A DNA stretch of 64,000 nt, taken from the NCBI RefSeq assembly GCF_029910655.1, contig NZ_CP123897.1:4577547-4641546 (forward strand), given 5' to 3'. The notes below the pieces were generated by a model. That model was not told where the DNA came from, made no database searches, and saw nothing but the letters and a program-made list of their open reading frames with translations. Below, piece after piece: positions 44,606 through 53,416 of this stretch (within the stretch, counting starts at the first letter, position 1; the number at the start of each line of letters is the position of its first letter). Made by a program: the position numbers and the translations under genes. Origin of the DNA: Methylomonas sp. UP202 (lineage in GTDB: Bacteria; Pseudomonadota; Gammaproteobacteria; Methylococcales; Methylomonadaceae).

Positions 44606-44625
44606 TGTCCCGTCTTCACGGGACA
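44606..44625. promoter_or_regulatory. Perfect dyad between a two-component system and a PEP-CTERM gene
   Basis: TGTCCCGT-CTTC-ACGGGACA is an 8-4-8 perfect inverted repeat. Its form (7-8 bases, 4-base centre) is like ACCCTAC-TCCG-GTAGGGT beside the other LuxR-type system at 50317-50334. It probably binds the response regulator of this locus. Confidence 0.6.
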
Positions 44626-44829
44626 GGACTGGCTAGACAAAGAGGCTTGTAAGCAGAAGAATGTGTTCGTGTTCACAACGCAAAGGTTTTTCGTTGTGTG
44701 TATTGCAGAGAACCTCGTGATCTCGCGCCGGTAAGGCGAAAATCAGCGGGTCTTAAATTACCTATAAACCCCAGTTCGTCGATTGCGTTCAGCTGGGATA
44801 TTTTTGTAAAAAACGCCCAAGGGGGCAAT

Positions 44830-45768
44830 ATGCAAAGCAAAGCCATACTCTTCAATTCAATGCTGCTCGCCGCGCTGAGCTGCTCTGCTATATCCGCGGC
44901 TCATGCCGGTTATGCTGCAATAGGTTTTGAGGCTTCAGCTGAAAATTATATCTATGAAGGTCCCACTCACACCTATATCACTAACAGTGTTCAGACGCCT
45001 GGCAATTGGGGCGATGTAGCCAATGGCTACTATGATACCGGTGACGTGGTGGGTGAAAGAGGCAACCACGCGGGGGTCAGTGGCTCCATCTACACGAATG
45101 TCGTGCCGACAATATCGCTGCAAGGCTATGCGGTTTCGGCTGCTAACGGACCTCATCATTGGGACTATGAGGAAAGATTAACCGCTAGCTTCTCGGGCTC
45201 AGGCACAATCGAGTATCTTGTCAACGTCACTGGTCCAGGTGGCTATGTTCCTTTTTTTGTCTCAGGTACGACATACGGCCATAAGACCAGTGGTGTTGGC
45301 TTTGGCGGAGAGATTAAGAGTTATCTCGACTTGCAAGATGTTAAGGCAAATGGGGTTTTCGATTCACAGGCCGATGCGGCGACTTCTACTTATACCCACT
45401 ATCGCGCATCAACCGGAGATTATAACTACCATGCCAATTTCGGGAATGAGTTTGGCAAAAACAATGACGATAGCTTCTCGACTTCGTTTGTTTACGAGAT
45501 TTATGTCCAGGCGAATACGACTTTCAAGTCGTTGATGACGGCCAGCGTCCAAGGGTTTGCCGGAGAAGGTGAGGGTCAAGCGTCGGTTTATATGGATCCC
45601 TACTTCTACATCGACCCGGTCTGGCTGCAAGCCCATCCTGGGTACAGCTTGCAAACTGAAGCGGGATTCGGCAATTCAGCAGCAGTACCCGTACCCGGTG
45701 CAATCTGGCTGTTCGGTTCCGGCTTGCTTGGGTTAATCAGTTTGAAGCGTCGGCAAAACATCAGTTGA
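44830..45768 (+). CDS. PEP-CTERM sorted secreted protein
   Basis: A 312-residue protein with a signal peptide (LLAALSCSAISAAHA) and a C-terminal sorting tag: AAVPVPGAIWLFGSG, hydrophobic helix, then the basic end LKRRQNIS. In this family an exosortase (EpsH) cleaves at the PEP-like motif and the body goes to the surface or matrix. The body (about residues 27-285) is rich in aromatic, Gly, Thr and Asn residues, and I recognise no domain. ATG 44830 has AGGGGGC upstream. It is divergent from the LuxR-type system with a dyad in between. Confidence 0.85.
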   Translation: MQSKAILFNSMLLAALSCSAISAAHAGYAAIGFEASAENYIYEGPTHTYITNSVQTPGNWGDVANGYYDTGDVVGERGNHAGVSGSIYTNVVPTISLQGYAVSAANGPHHWDYEERLTASFSGSGTIEYLVNVTGPGGYVPFFVSGTTYGHKTSGVGFGGEIKSYLDLQDVKANGVFDSQADAATSTYTHYRASTGDYNYHANFGNEFGKNNDDSFSTSFVYEIYVQANTTFKSLMTASVQGFAGEGEGQASVYMDPYFYIDPVWLQAHPGYSLQTEAGFGNSAAVPVPGAIWLFGSGLLGLISLKRRQNIS

Positions 45769-45925
45769 AGTTGTTCTTTTCAGCGCTGAAGGTTATCCGT
45801 CTGACCATACTTGCCAGGCTGATAATCACAGTTCAGCTTTTTAAATTCCCATTTTGTTGCATTCGCCTTCGGCAATTGCCGCATTGCCTTCTATATCGCT
45901 GAGCCTTTTAAGAGACATATCGACC

Positions 45926-46759
45926 ATGAAATTATCCCTAATTCTAGCGACGCTTGCGCTTACCACCGCAACGGCGGGCAGCTATGCCAGTTCCGTAACA
46001 GTAACGGCGAACTTTACCCAATTCACGATGGGCGGCTTCGCTAGTGCAGCCGCGACCTTCAACAATCAACTGTCGGTCAATGGCACACCGATTGATGTTT
46101 GCGGAGGCGATCCCACGTGTGCGAGTGCTATTAATAACCCCTCGAGCATAACCGTCGCCCTATCGGGAAATTCAGTCAGCTTCGGATACGACCAAAACCG
46201 GTTTCCGACAGCGCGCATGAATGAATTTTCCTTCAGCGGTAGCCCGATGGAGGTGGCTGGCCTTGGTCCTGAAAACTCCTTCAAGCTGGGCAGCATAACT
46301 TACACCAATGGCATGTTCTATTCATTGGCATTTCTAGACTTTACCCTGACCACCCATTCCAATGACGCTGCCTTGGACAATCACATGTTCAATGGTCGTA
46401 TCCGCCTAGATACCAATCAATCTCTTACTTTTCCCGCCGATCCAATGGTGGAGGCCGATTACTTTACCGTGGGTCAACCAGGGGGAGGTACGTTTACTAC
46501 CATGGGTAGCGTACGGGTATACGATTACGGCTACTGCCCCGACGGTATCGGGCCAAATTGCAATACGGGTTCCGTTGACTTAATCGGACACATCAATTCG
46601 CTTGACCTGGACAAGTTTGCCAATCCTGCCGGCGGCGCTTTTTTAAATGCCAGTATCACCTCGACGCTGACACCGGTGCCGATACCGCCGGCCGGAATAC
46701 TCCTTGGCTCCAGCCTATTTGGCCTGTCGAGAATCAGAAAAAGCCGTACTCGGATTTAG
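45926..46759 (+). CDS. PEP-CTERM-like secreted protein
   Basis: A 277-residue protein with a signal peptide (LSLILATLALTTATAGSYAS) and a C-terminal tag variant: TPVPIPPAGILLGSSLFGLS, then the basic end RIRKSRTRI. The body has the beta-rich pattern of choice-of-anchor type domains in PEP-CTERM proteins (for example SVTVTANFTQFTMGG and DNHMFNGRIRLDTNQSLTF). Two pairs of cysteines suggest disulfides (CGGDPTC, CPDGIGPNC). It follows the gene at 44830 with a 157-base gap and same direction, so co-expression is plausible. Confidence 0.8.
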   Translation: MKLSLILATLALTTATAGSYASSVTVTANFTQFTMGGFASAAATFNNQLSVNGTPIDVCGGDPTCASAINNPSSITVALSGNSVSFGYDQNRFPTARMNEFSFSGSPMEVAGLGPENSFKLGSITYTNGMFYSLAFLDFTLTTHSNDAALDNHMFNGRIRLDTNQSLTFPADPMVEADYFTVGQPGGGTFTTMGSVRVYDYGYCPDGIGPNCNTGSVDLIGHINSLDLDKFANPAGGAFLNASITSTLTPVPIPPAGILLGSSLFGLSRIRKSRTRI

Positions 46760-46951
46760 TCCTTATTTCACAAACGACGGATATTTTGAAATCGGAAGCC
46801 CCCAGCTGAAGCGACTACGACTGACACCCCATGAACTTTCGAGCTTCGACTCAAGCATGCTTTCATGTCGTTAGGCGAATGATTACGCCACCCCTCGCCG
46901 GACCCGCATTTCGGCCGCCGTCGCAATTTCAATAGCGTAAAGCCCGCTCCC

Positions 46952-47359
46952 TCAAACCCGCTCATCCAACCCGCCCGGCAGCGGCATGCCGTCGATGCGT
47001 TTCAGTTTGGTCAGTACCGATTCCAGAAAATCGGTATTGGTGCCTCGACTTTTGTCGAAGGCGATGGCGCCTTCGATTTGGCCGAGATAATCGATCTTGA
47101 CGTCGGCGCGGGCTTGGGGATCGGCGTTTGCGAACAGGTTGCCGTGCATCATCGGCGCGATGTCCAGCAAGCCGTCTACTCCGGCCTTGATCAGCGAGTT
47201 GATTTCGTTCAGCGACACGTTGCGTAGATCGACCGTACGCGTTGCGTTCGCAGCGACCGGCGTTGCGCCCGCTTCGCGGCTGGTTACGTTGGCCGGCCGG
47301 CTGTTGCCGGCTTGGGCGGTATAGGCGGCAAGGGTTTGCCCGATCGTGGCAATGTTCAT
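46952..47359 (-). CDS. Hypothetical cytoplasmic protein
   Basis: A 135-residue protein with GGAG seven bases before the ATG. No signal peptide or transmembrane helix is seen. The N-terminus MNIATIGQTLAAYTAQAGNS is followed by a disordered stretch (20-42) and an alpha-helical part (LNEINSLIKAGVDGLLDIAP, FLESVLTKLKRIDGMPLPGG). I do not recognise the family. It is flanked by the PEP-CTERM genes and by the repeat-bearing gap after 47360. Confidence 0.6.
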   Translation of the reverse strand: MNIATIGQTLAAYTAQAGNSRPANVTSREAGATPVAANATRTVDLRNVSLNEINSLIKAGVDGLLDIAPMMHGNLFANADPQARADVKIDYLGQIEGAIAFDKSRGTNTDFLESVLTKLKRIDGMPLPGGLDERV

Positions 47360-47600
47360 AGTGAGCTCCGGTTAATGGACTTGCGGATCGTCCGGTCTGA
47401 CGCGAATGTTGGCCGGACGGCAGCCGGCGCTTGGAAATCCGTCAGCCAATTGCATGCCACTTTCCCAGAGCAAGCTGCCCAACAACGGCAATTCCGCGCG
47501 GCACCAAGCCGCGAACCGGGAATAGCGGAGATCATGCCGTCAGCGCCAGCCCGGCAATATCCGTCGCCGTCGTCATCGCACTTCACCTTTGGGTTAATCC

Positions 47601-47633
47601 CCCCTCACCCCGCCCTCTCCCGCGAGGAGAGGG
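47601..47633. repeat. Dispersed palindromic repeat, second copy
   Basis: CCCCTCACCCCGCCCTCTCC followed by CGCGA and GGAGAGGG. It is the same family as 14823-14859. Further fragments with GGGAGAGGGGC and GGGCGAGGGAGCG follow up to 47705. The 375-base gap 47360-47734 holds this repeat group and no gene. Confidence 0.65.
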
Positions 47634-47734
47634 TTCTGTTTCGACTTTTACGACGGCCTCCACCGGGAGAGGGGCTTTTAAGACACGCTCCGTGGGCGAG
47701 GGAGCGGACGCGCCGAAATTTGAAATGCGCAAGG

Positions 47735-49552
47735 CTATTCGGCGTCTACCGCATCGGCCGCCGGCAGCCAGCGGCTCAACAAGGCGTACAGCGCCTCGGG
47801 ATCGACCGGTTTATGCAACACGACATAACCTTCCAGGTCGGCTTGATGCAGCGCCGGGGAGTCGAATTCGCCGCTGATCATCGCGCCGACCGCGGCTGGG
47901 CAACGTTCCAGCAAGGCTTGCAGCAGTTCGAAACCGCTTTCGCCGGAGCGCAAGCGCTGGTCGCAAAAAATCACCTGCGGTTCGAAGCCGCCGGCCAGCG
48001 CGGCGAAGGCCTCGCCGCCGGACCCGACGCAGACGGTTTCCACGCCCCACGCCGCCAACATGGCTTGCCAGGCGCCGCGTACTTGCGGCTCGTCGTCCAA
48101 CACCAGGCAGCGTCCGTTCAAGGCCCCGCCCCGCCCGGCCGGCGAAAAATCGCGGTCGCGGGTCGCCGCGCGCCGTTCGACGATGTCGGCACTCGGCAAT
48201 TGCAACCAAAACCGCGAGCCCTTGCCTTCCCGCGAACTCAAGCCTTGACTGGCCCCCATCAGATCGGCGCACCTTGCCACCACCGCCAACCCCAGGCCGT
48301 GGCCGGCGTTGTCGATGCGCCAAGCGTGCTCGGGCCGGAAGAACGGCGAAAAGATGCGCTGGCGGTCGTCCTCGGCAATGCCCACGCCGGTATCCCACAC
48401 TTCCACTCGCCAGCCGCCGCCGCGTCGGCGCGCCGCCAGCAACACGCCGCCGTGCTGGGTGTAGCGCAGCGCGTTCTGCATCAGATTAATCATGGATTGG
48501 CGTAACAAAGTCGAGTCGGCCCGCACCAGCGCGTTACCGGCACCGACGCGCACCCGCAATTGGATGTCGCGGGCATGGGCTTCCTCGCGAAACAAGGTGG
48601 CAACGTCGTTCATCATCGGTTCCAGCGCCACGGTTTGCAGATTGACCGGTTGGGCGCCCAGTTCGATGCGCGACAGGTCCAGTAGCGAATTGAACATCTG
48701 CGTCACCGATTGCACGCTCTGCTTGAGGTCTTGCAAGGCCGGACTGAGCAGCAAATCCCGGTTGCGACGAGAGATGGATTCGATCAAGAATCCCATCGCA
48801 TGTACCGGCTGGCGCAGATCGTGGCTGGCGGTGGTCAAAAACTGGTTTTTGGCCCGTAGCGCTTCCTCGGCCTGCTCCATGGCCAGACGGTAACTTTCCG
48901 CGAGTCTGGCGCTATCTTCCTCCAGTTTGATCTGTTGCAAGAAAAAGCCGTGGGCAATCGACGAATGGCGATGTATCGACAATACGTAGCTGAGGCATAA
49001 GGGTAGCGTCAACGGCCAGTGCTCGGGAAAGGTCCACGGCGTCAGCAGCGTACAAACGCCCCAACTGGCGGCGAAGAAGCGTTTGAAGGCGCTGAATACC
49101 GGCGATTGATGGGTAGCGTTGGCCGCCATCACCGCCGCCAAGCTCATGTACAGCGTCAACGCGAATTCGAACGGCACCCGGCCGGCGACGACCAACACCA
49201 ATGCGGTCAACCCGAAGCCGTGCAGCAGCGCCGTCCTCAGGACTACCGGCAACCATTCGGCCACCGCGAGCGCCGGATCGAGTTGCGCGCGATCGCGCAG
49301 ATATTGGCGATGCAGCCGCCGAACCGCGACCACGGCAATCGAGTAGGATGCGGTCCACATCAACAAACCCCAGGGGTTCCGGTCCAGTTGGTATTTCCAG
49401 TAAGCGAAGGGCAAACCGACGAAAGGAATAATGGTAATGCTGTAGACCAAGCGGTTTAAGGTCATATCCAACAAGCGCGCCTGACCGTCGGGGCTGATGT
49501 CTGCAAAACGTAAAGGGTCGGCGGCAGTTGAATCAGAGAGTGCCGACTTCAT
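47735..49552 (-). CDS. Hybrid sensor histidine kinase with C-terminal receiver domain
   Basis: A 605-residue protein: five or six transmembrane helices (about residues 30-190), coiled coil (200-235), HisKA box TASHDLRQPVHAMGFL (about 243), ATPase domain (N-box MINLMQNALRYT, G1 DTGVGIAED, G2 GHGLGLAVV) and receiver domain (LVLDDEPQVRGAW, FCDQRLRSGESG, VVLHKPVD). ATG 49552 shares one base with the stop of the response regulator upstream (TAATG). The frame is open further upstream but only as a shadow of that gene. A partial, decayed copy of this gene lies at 52538-52829. Confidence 0.93.
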   Translation of the reverse strand: MKSALSDSTAADPLRFADISPDGQARLLDMTLNRLVYSITIIPFVGLPFAYWKYQLDRNPWGLLMWTASYSIAVVAVRRLHRQYLRDRAQLDPALAVAEWLPVVLRTALLHGFGLTALVLVVAGRVPFEFALTLYMSLAAVMAANATHQSPVFSAFKRFFAASWGVCTLLTPWTFPEHWPLTLPLCLSYVLSIHRHSSIAHGFFLQQIKLEEDSARLAESYRLAMEQAEEALRAKNQFLTTASHDLRQPVHAMGFLIESISRRNRDLLLSPALQDLKQSVQSVTQMFNSLLDLSRIELGAQPVNLQTVALEPMMNDVATLFREEAHARDIQLRVRVGAGNALVRADSTLLRQSMINLMQNALRYTQHGGVLLAARRRGGGWRVEVWDTGVGIAEDDRQRIFSPFFRPEHAWRIDNAGHGLGLAVVARCADLMGASQGLSSREGKGSRFWLQLPSADIVERRAATRDRDFSPAGRGGALNGRCLVLDDEPQVRGAWQAMLAAWGVETVCVGSGGEAFAALAGGFEPQVIFCDQRLRSGESGFELLQALLERCPAAVGAMISGEFDSPALHQADLEGYVVLHKPVDPEALYALLSRWLPAADAVDAE

Positions 49553-50205
49553 TACGAACCTTCCAGTTTTCTGCCGCGCAGCATGGTAATCACCTCGATC
49601 CGATTGCGAGCACCCAGCCGCTCCAGAATACCGGTGACGTGCTCTTTGACGGTTTGTTCGGACAACGACAGGTTCAAGGCGATGCGTTTGTTGGGCAAGC
49701 CCTTCAACATCATCGCCAGTACCTGGCCTTGACGGGCGGTCAGACCCAGCTCGGCGGCGGTGACCGGCAGCTCCTTGAGCGGCTGATTGATACCGGTCGC
49801 GGCAAATGGACCGGTGTGAAACCAAGTGTCGCCCCGCAGCAACGCGGCCACGGCGCGGCCGAAAATATCCGGCGCTTCCTGCTTGTGCAGAAAACCGTCG
49901 GCACCGGCTTCGCGCACCTTGCCCGACACGGCCGAATTGTCGTCCGCGCTGATGGCCAGCAAACGCGTCGCTGGGCATTGCCGTTTCATTTGCACGAGTA
50001 AGGGTAGCGACGCACCTTCCGGCAGCCAAAAATCCACCACGGCCAACGACGGCGGCTGGGCGGTATCGAGAACTTCCCAAAACTCGGCGATGCTGGACAC
50101 CGGCCGCGCCTGGCCGAAGCCGCAATGCGATAGCAAAAAATCGGCGATGCCGCTCGCCAACAGCGGGTGGTCGTCGATAACCAACGCGCTTGCCGAATTT
50201 GTCAC
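49552..50205 (-). CDS. LuxR-family response regulator
   Basis: A 217-residue regulator: receiver domain (LVIDDHPLLASG, phosphoryl site LAVVDFWLPEGAS at about residue 53, lysine in FLHKQEAPD) and LuxR-type helix-turn-helix (LTARQGQVLAMMLKGLPNKR, LSEQTVKEHVTGILERLG). GTG 50205 is chosen since GGGGAGAA lies eight bases upstream and the receiver begins right after it. It is first in the operon with the hybrid kinase. The dyad at 50317-50334 is likely its own binding site, and a copy stands before the PEP-CTERM gene at 53586. Confidence 0.93.
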   Translation of the reverse strand: MTNSASALVIDDHPLLASGIADFLLSHCGFGQARPVSSIAEFWEVLDTAQPPSLAVVDFWLPEGASLPLLVQMKRQCPATRLLAISADDNSAVSGKVREAGADGFLHKQEAPDIFGRAVAALLRGDTWFHTGPFAATGINQPLKELPVTAAELGLTARQGQVLAMMLKGLPNKRIALNLSLSEQTVKEHVTGILERLGARNRIEVITMLRGRKLEGS

Positions 50206-50266
50206 ATTCAATTCTCCCCAATAGTCGACAGTCTCGTTCGGTATTCTCCGCCGAGCAAGGCTGTCG

Positions 50267-50370
50267 CTAAAACATGCAAAATGATTACATCTTAACAATA
50301 GCCGGCGTGTCCCAACACCCTACTCCGGTAGGGTTCCGCCGCCACGCCGCGCTTCCGATAATGTCGCCCA
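50267..50370. promoter_or_regulatory. Regulatory region with perfect dyad, copy 1
   Basis: AACATGCAAAATGATTACAT, CTTAACAA, then the dyad ACCCTAC-TCCG-GTAGGGT (50317-50334) and TTCCGATAATGT. The same ordered elements recur at 53417-53520 with some changes between them. Here it lies upstream of the response regulator gene (50205, minus). The rest of the gap to 50657 has no clear gene. Confidence 0.75.
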
Positions 50371-50657
50371 CTCATGTAGCCAATAGCCTGGTTTTCGGGT
50401 ATCCGCATCCGTTCAAAAACGGCTGTTTGGCGGAAGTTTTTTGGCCTTGCTGATTTATAAAACAATTAATTAGAGCAGCTAATGCCGAAGGTACGACAAG
50501 TTACGAATTTTATAAGACATTCGATGCCGTATGCATCACTAAGGCCTATCGATTAAAAGGAGGCGCGGTGAGACCTTGCTTTCTATCGTTATCGGTTGTT
50601 GTTTTAACGATTAGTTGGATGTGCTTTAGGTTTTCACGCCAATGACAAGGCTAATTC

Positions 50658-51071
50658 ATGAAAAATGTTATGACAACAATTGCCGCGTCCATGCTCTGTT
50701 CATGTGGTTTTATGACGCCGGCCAAGCAATATGCGGGCGACAGTCTGGGACCAGACGAGATTGCGGTAATCCAAAGTGTTGTGGGCTCCCCGTTTGCCGA
50801 TGCTTATCATACGACCATCATCGGCTATTCGAAGATTGAACCCACCGGCTCCGGCGAACGGAAGGAATTTGGCTGGCCGGGTTTTACGGACTACCCCAGC
50901 GAAATTCATCTCCTGCCTGGAGAGTATGAAATTCAAGTCTATTGCTTTAAAGGGTTTTCGAGTCGTAGACCCAAGAAAACGCTGGTCCTACAAGCAGGTC
51001 GAATCTACCGGCTCAAATGCGATGTCCGAAACGATCAGGCGCTCATCACCGTGAGCTTGCGAGTCAACTAG
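50658..51071 (+). CDS. Hypothetical lipoprotein
   Basis: A 137-residue protein with a short lipoprotein signal (MTTIAASMLCSCG; the cysteine at about 14 is the likely lipidated residue). The body includes GPDEIAVIQSVVG, HLLPGEYEIQVYCFKGF and VLQAGRIYRLKCDV, which fits a small beta-sandwich similar to envelope proteins of the PEGA-like kind. I do not assign a family. It stands alone between the regulatory region and the TonB-like gene. Confidence 0.65.
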   Translation: MKNVMTTIAASMLCSCGFMTPAKQYAGDSLGPDEIAVIQSVVGSPFADAYHTTIIGYSKIEPTGSGERKEFGWPGFTDYPSEIHLLPGEYEIQVYCFKGFSSRRPKKTLVLQAGRIYRLKCDVRNDQALITVSLRVN

Positions 51072-51199
51072 CCCGCTAGGGTAGTCGGTGTTTACGCAAC
51101 ATTTAACGCGATCTACGATTCTTGCTCGGTCGAAACCCATTTTCCGAGACCAACGCGCTGTTCCGCTTGACGTTACAAGACCGACAATAGCCGGCTCCG

Positions 51200-51886
51200 A
51201 TGGTTGAAACAGCGCGGCGCAGGTTTGCCTCATGCCTGATCGTGTCTCTGTTGATACATCTTGGGCTAGCGTCGGCGTTGACCGATATATTTCGACCGAG
51301 GAAACCGGCGGACCGGTTGCCGGATCGCTTGGCAGTGCTATCAGTGGAATTCAAAATCCTACATTTAGCGGAAAATGGCAGGGACAATCAGTCGCCGCCA
51401 AGCTTACCTTCTAAGACGGCGGGAGGCAGATCAAGGGCTCAACCCAAGCCTGCGCCGATTTTGACGGCCTCGCCACGGCAAGCGATTAACGTTGCACCGC
51501 GGACCGATAAGTCAGCTAACCCCGCACATCCGGAGCCTCCCAAACTCGACCTATCCAAGGTACTGAACGATATGCGCCAAGTCGCCCGTGAGTCGGCGGA
51601 GCATAATGGAGAACAGAAATTCGATCGCCGCAAATTGGCAGTTAACCCGGAAAATCTTCACGCTCCGGATAGTGGGCCTAAGGACGTAATAGAGACTTAT
51701 ACGCTTCCCAATGGTTACCAGCGCCGATGCGCCGTCACGGCGGACGGCAAAAAGCAATGTATGAGTAAAGAAGCGGATGACGACGGCATTTGGAACGCTA
51801 AGATTTATGTACCGGACTCGCTGCCGTCCGACGGCAAATCCATCGAGTTTGCTCGACGTCTACAGCAGGCTGTCGGAAAACATTAG
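51200..51886 (+). CDS. TonB-like membrane protein without a canonical TonB C-terminal domain
   Basis: A 228-residue protein. The N-terminus MVETARRRFASCLIVSLLIH has a helix in which S16 and H20 match the essential Ser16 and His20 of E. coli TonB in position and spacing. A proline-rich periplasmic spacer follows (about residues 65-115). The C-terminal part (VIETYTLPNGYQRRCAVTAD, QCMSKEADDDG) has a cysteine pair and is not a TonB domain. It may couple ExbB-ExbD energy to a non-standard target. I am unsure of its function; no exbB or exbD lies nearby. Confidence 0.6.
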   Translation: MVETARRRFASCLIVSLLIHLGLASALTDIFRPRKPADRLPDRLAVLSVEFKILHLAENGRDNQSPPSLPSKTAGGRSRAQPKPAPILTASPRQAINVAPRTDKSANPAHPEPPKLDLSKVLNDMRQVARESAEHNGEQKFDRRKLAVNPENLHAPDSGPKDVIETYTLPNGYQRRCAVTADGKKQCMSKEADDDGIWNAKIYVPDSLPSDGKSIEFARRLQQAVGKH

Positions 51887-51918
51887 CGCTGTCGCTCGGC
51901 TTGATGAAAACTGATGAC

Positions 51919-52554
51919 TTAGGGTCGCGTCGTAATTTCGATTCGGCCGATGTAGGCTTCGGCCAATTGCACGGCGCTCGCTAACGCGAGCCAGCCGAAC
52001 AACACGCCTTCGGCAACGCGTTGAATCAGTCCCCTGTAGACCGCCAGACAGGGGATGGCAAGCGACACCAGAACCGTCAGTACCAGTGCGCCGGAAATCT
52101 TCAAAGGGATTGCGATGCGGGAGCCGGGAATGCGCCCAAACAGCAGCAAGCCCAGACCGCCGCCCAGGTATTCAAGCACACCGAACAGATTATGAATTTG
52201 CTGGCGCCAGGAGCCGATCAGCGGCGAGCCGGGATCGCACGGGAATAACGCACAAAATACATAAGCCGCTCCCACCCAGGAAAATGCCAGTAAACCCCGG
52301 CGCAGACCGGAATGATTCTTGAGCGCTCGGTACTGGCAGGCCAGTGCTAGCCATTGCATCAAGCCCACCGGCAGGAAAAGTCCGTAATTGATTTGGTCCG
52401 CCAATGGCGTTCCGAACGCAGCCAATTCGCTGACGGTCTGGCGCGCAGCGTCGTAGTTGGGTAGCGTTTGGGCATAGTGCCAGTTTCCCCAAGCCAACAG
52501 GCCCGAGGATGCCAGTCCCAACCAGCCGGCATGGCTACTAAGTGGCAGTTTCAT
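51919..52554 (-). CDS. DUF998-family membrane protein
   Basis: A 211-residue protein with six transmembrane helices (about residues 8-25, 55-75, 85-105, 120-140, 150-172 and 180-198). YDAARQTVSELAAFGTPLA and ALFPCDPGSPLIGSWRQQIHN (key part FPCDPGSP) are motifs of DUF998. The role is unknown. Its first codons overlap the end of the kinase remnant at 52538-52829, which shows the remnant no longer has a free reading frame. Confidence 0.82.
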   Translation of the reverse strand: MKLPLSSHAGWLGLASSGLLAWGNWHYAQTLPNYDAARQTVSELAAFGTPLADQINYGLFLPVGLMQWLALACQYRALKNHSGLRRGLLAFSWVGAAYVFCALFPCDPGSPLIGSWRQQIHNLFGVLEYLGGGLGLLLFGRIPGSRIAIPLKISGALVLTVLVSLAIPCLAVYRGLIQRVAEGVLFGWLALASAVQLAEAYIGRIEITTRP

Positions 52555-52829
52555 TTGTCTGGGCTACCCCTGTCGGCAGATCGGATGGCAATAGCCGGCT
52601 TAGCAGAGCATACGAAGCCACCGGGTCCGACCGTTTGTGCAACACCAGATAACCCTGCTGCTCGGCTTGGGCCAGGGTCGGCGAATCGAACTCGCCGCCG
52701 ATCATGGCCCCGGCGGCGCCCCTCCCGACCGAAACCTTGGCCGGCATTGTCTATCCGCCAGGCCGGTTCGGGGCGGAAGAACGGCGAATAGAAGCGTTGC
52801 CGGTCGTCTTCTGCGGCGCCGACTCCGAT
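52538..52829 (-). pseudogene. Decayed partial copy of the hybrid histidine kinase
   Basis: Two fragments match the kinase at 47735-49552. GVGAAEDDRQRFYSPFFRPE, then AWRIDNAGQGFG (52728-52829) equals the G1 region of its ATPase domain. AAGAMIGGEFDSP, GYLVLHKRSDPVASYALLSR (52540-52715) equals the end of its receiver domain. About 160 residues between them are missing and the frame shifts at about 52725. The remnant is a leftover of a duplication of the two-component locus, as also shown by the copied upstream region at 53417-53520. Confidence 0.82.
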
Positions 52830-52842
52830 GTGGGGCATTACT

Positions 52843-53235
52843 TCAGCATTTGCCGGCAGCTCGTAGTAATGCATTACAGTTTGCATTGTTGGTTTTTCCG
52901 ATGTCGCTCGATCCCCGAGTAAAATCCGTACACATGGCGTCCGCCCCGCTTGCCATCCCCCACGTCGCGAATTTACCGAGCCCCGACGGCTCCAAAATTT
53001 CGCATTTAAAGGTGGCCCCATCGTTCGTTTTAACGGTGTACTGCATACCGTTATAACCAGTGGGCGCTTCCGTTGCCTGTGAATTAGTGATCGTGAAGTT
53101 GCCAATTTCACGGCCGATCGCCATTGATATTTTGCTCTCGGCTTTGTTGCCTCCTTGGGCGGGAGCGTTATTTGCCGTGGTTGCGCAGCCGGAAAGTACC
53201 GACAACAGCGTTACCGTCAGAAGTTTTTCTACCAT
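52843..53235 (-). CDS. Hypothetical lipoprotein
   Basis: A 130-residue protein with a lipoprotein signal (LLTVTLLSVLSGC, cysteine at about 17) and GGAG before the ATG. The body has four cysteines (FKCEIL, MCTDF, NANCNALLRAAGKC), probably in disulfides, and the segment GNFTITNSQATEAPTGYNG. I know no family for it. It lies between the kinase remnant and the copied regulatory region, where the response regulator gene would be in the parent locus. Confidence 0.65.
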   Translation of the reverse strand: MVEKLLTVTLLSVLSGCATTANNAPAQGGNKAESKISMAIGREIGNFTITNSQATEAPTGYNGMQYTVKTNDGATFKCEILEPSGLGKFATWGMASGADAMCTDFTRGSSDIGKTNNANCNALLRAAGKC

Positions 53236-53416
53236 TTTTGCTCTCCAACGCTCCGAGTTACAAAAAACGCAAGGCATCGGAGCGTGAAGATATGCCTAAC
53301 GTCGAGTTACGGTATCAAGCCGCCAAACTAAGCATCCGGTGGGTTATTGCCACATGAGTCGATTGCCGGCACTGGCTGATTTTCGGCAGTTGGCGGGACT
53401 CATTCAGACCGGTTCA

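Noticed and set aside
47312..48505. A 397-codon frame on the plus strand
   Set aside because: It is antisense to the hybrid kinase gene, whose domains are clear, and has no domain of its own.
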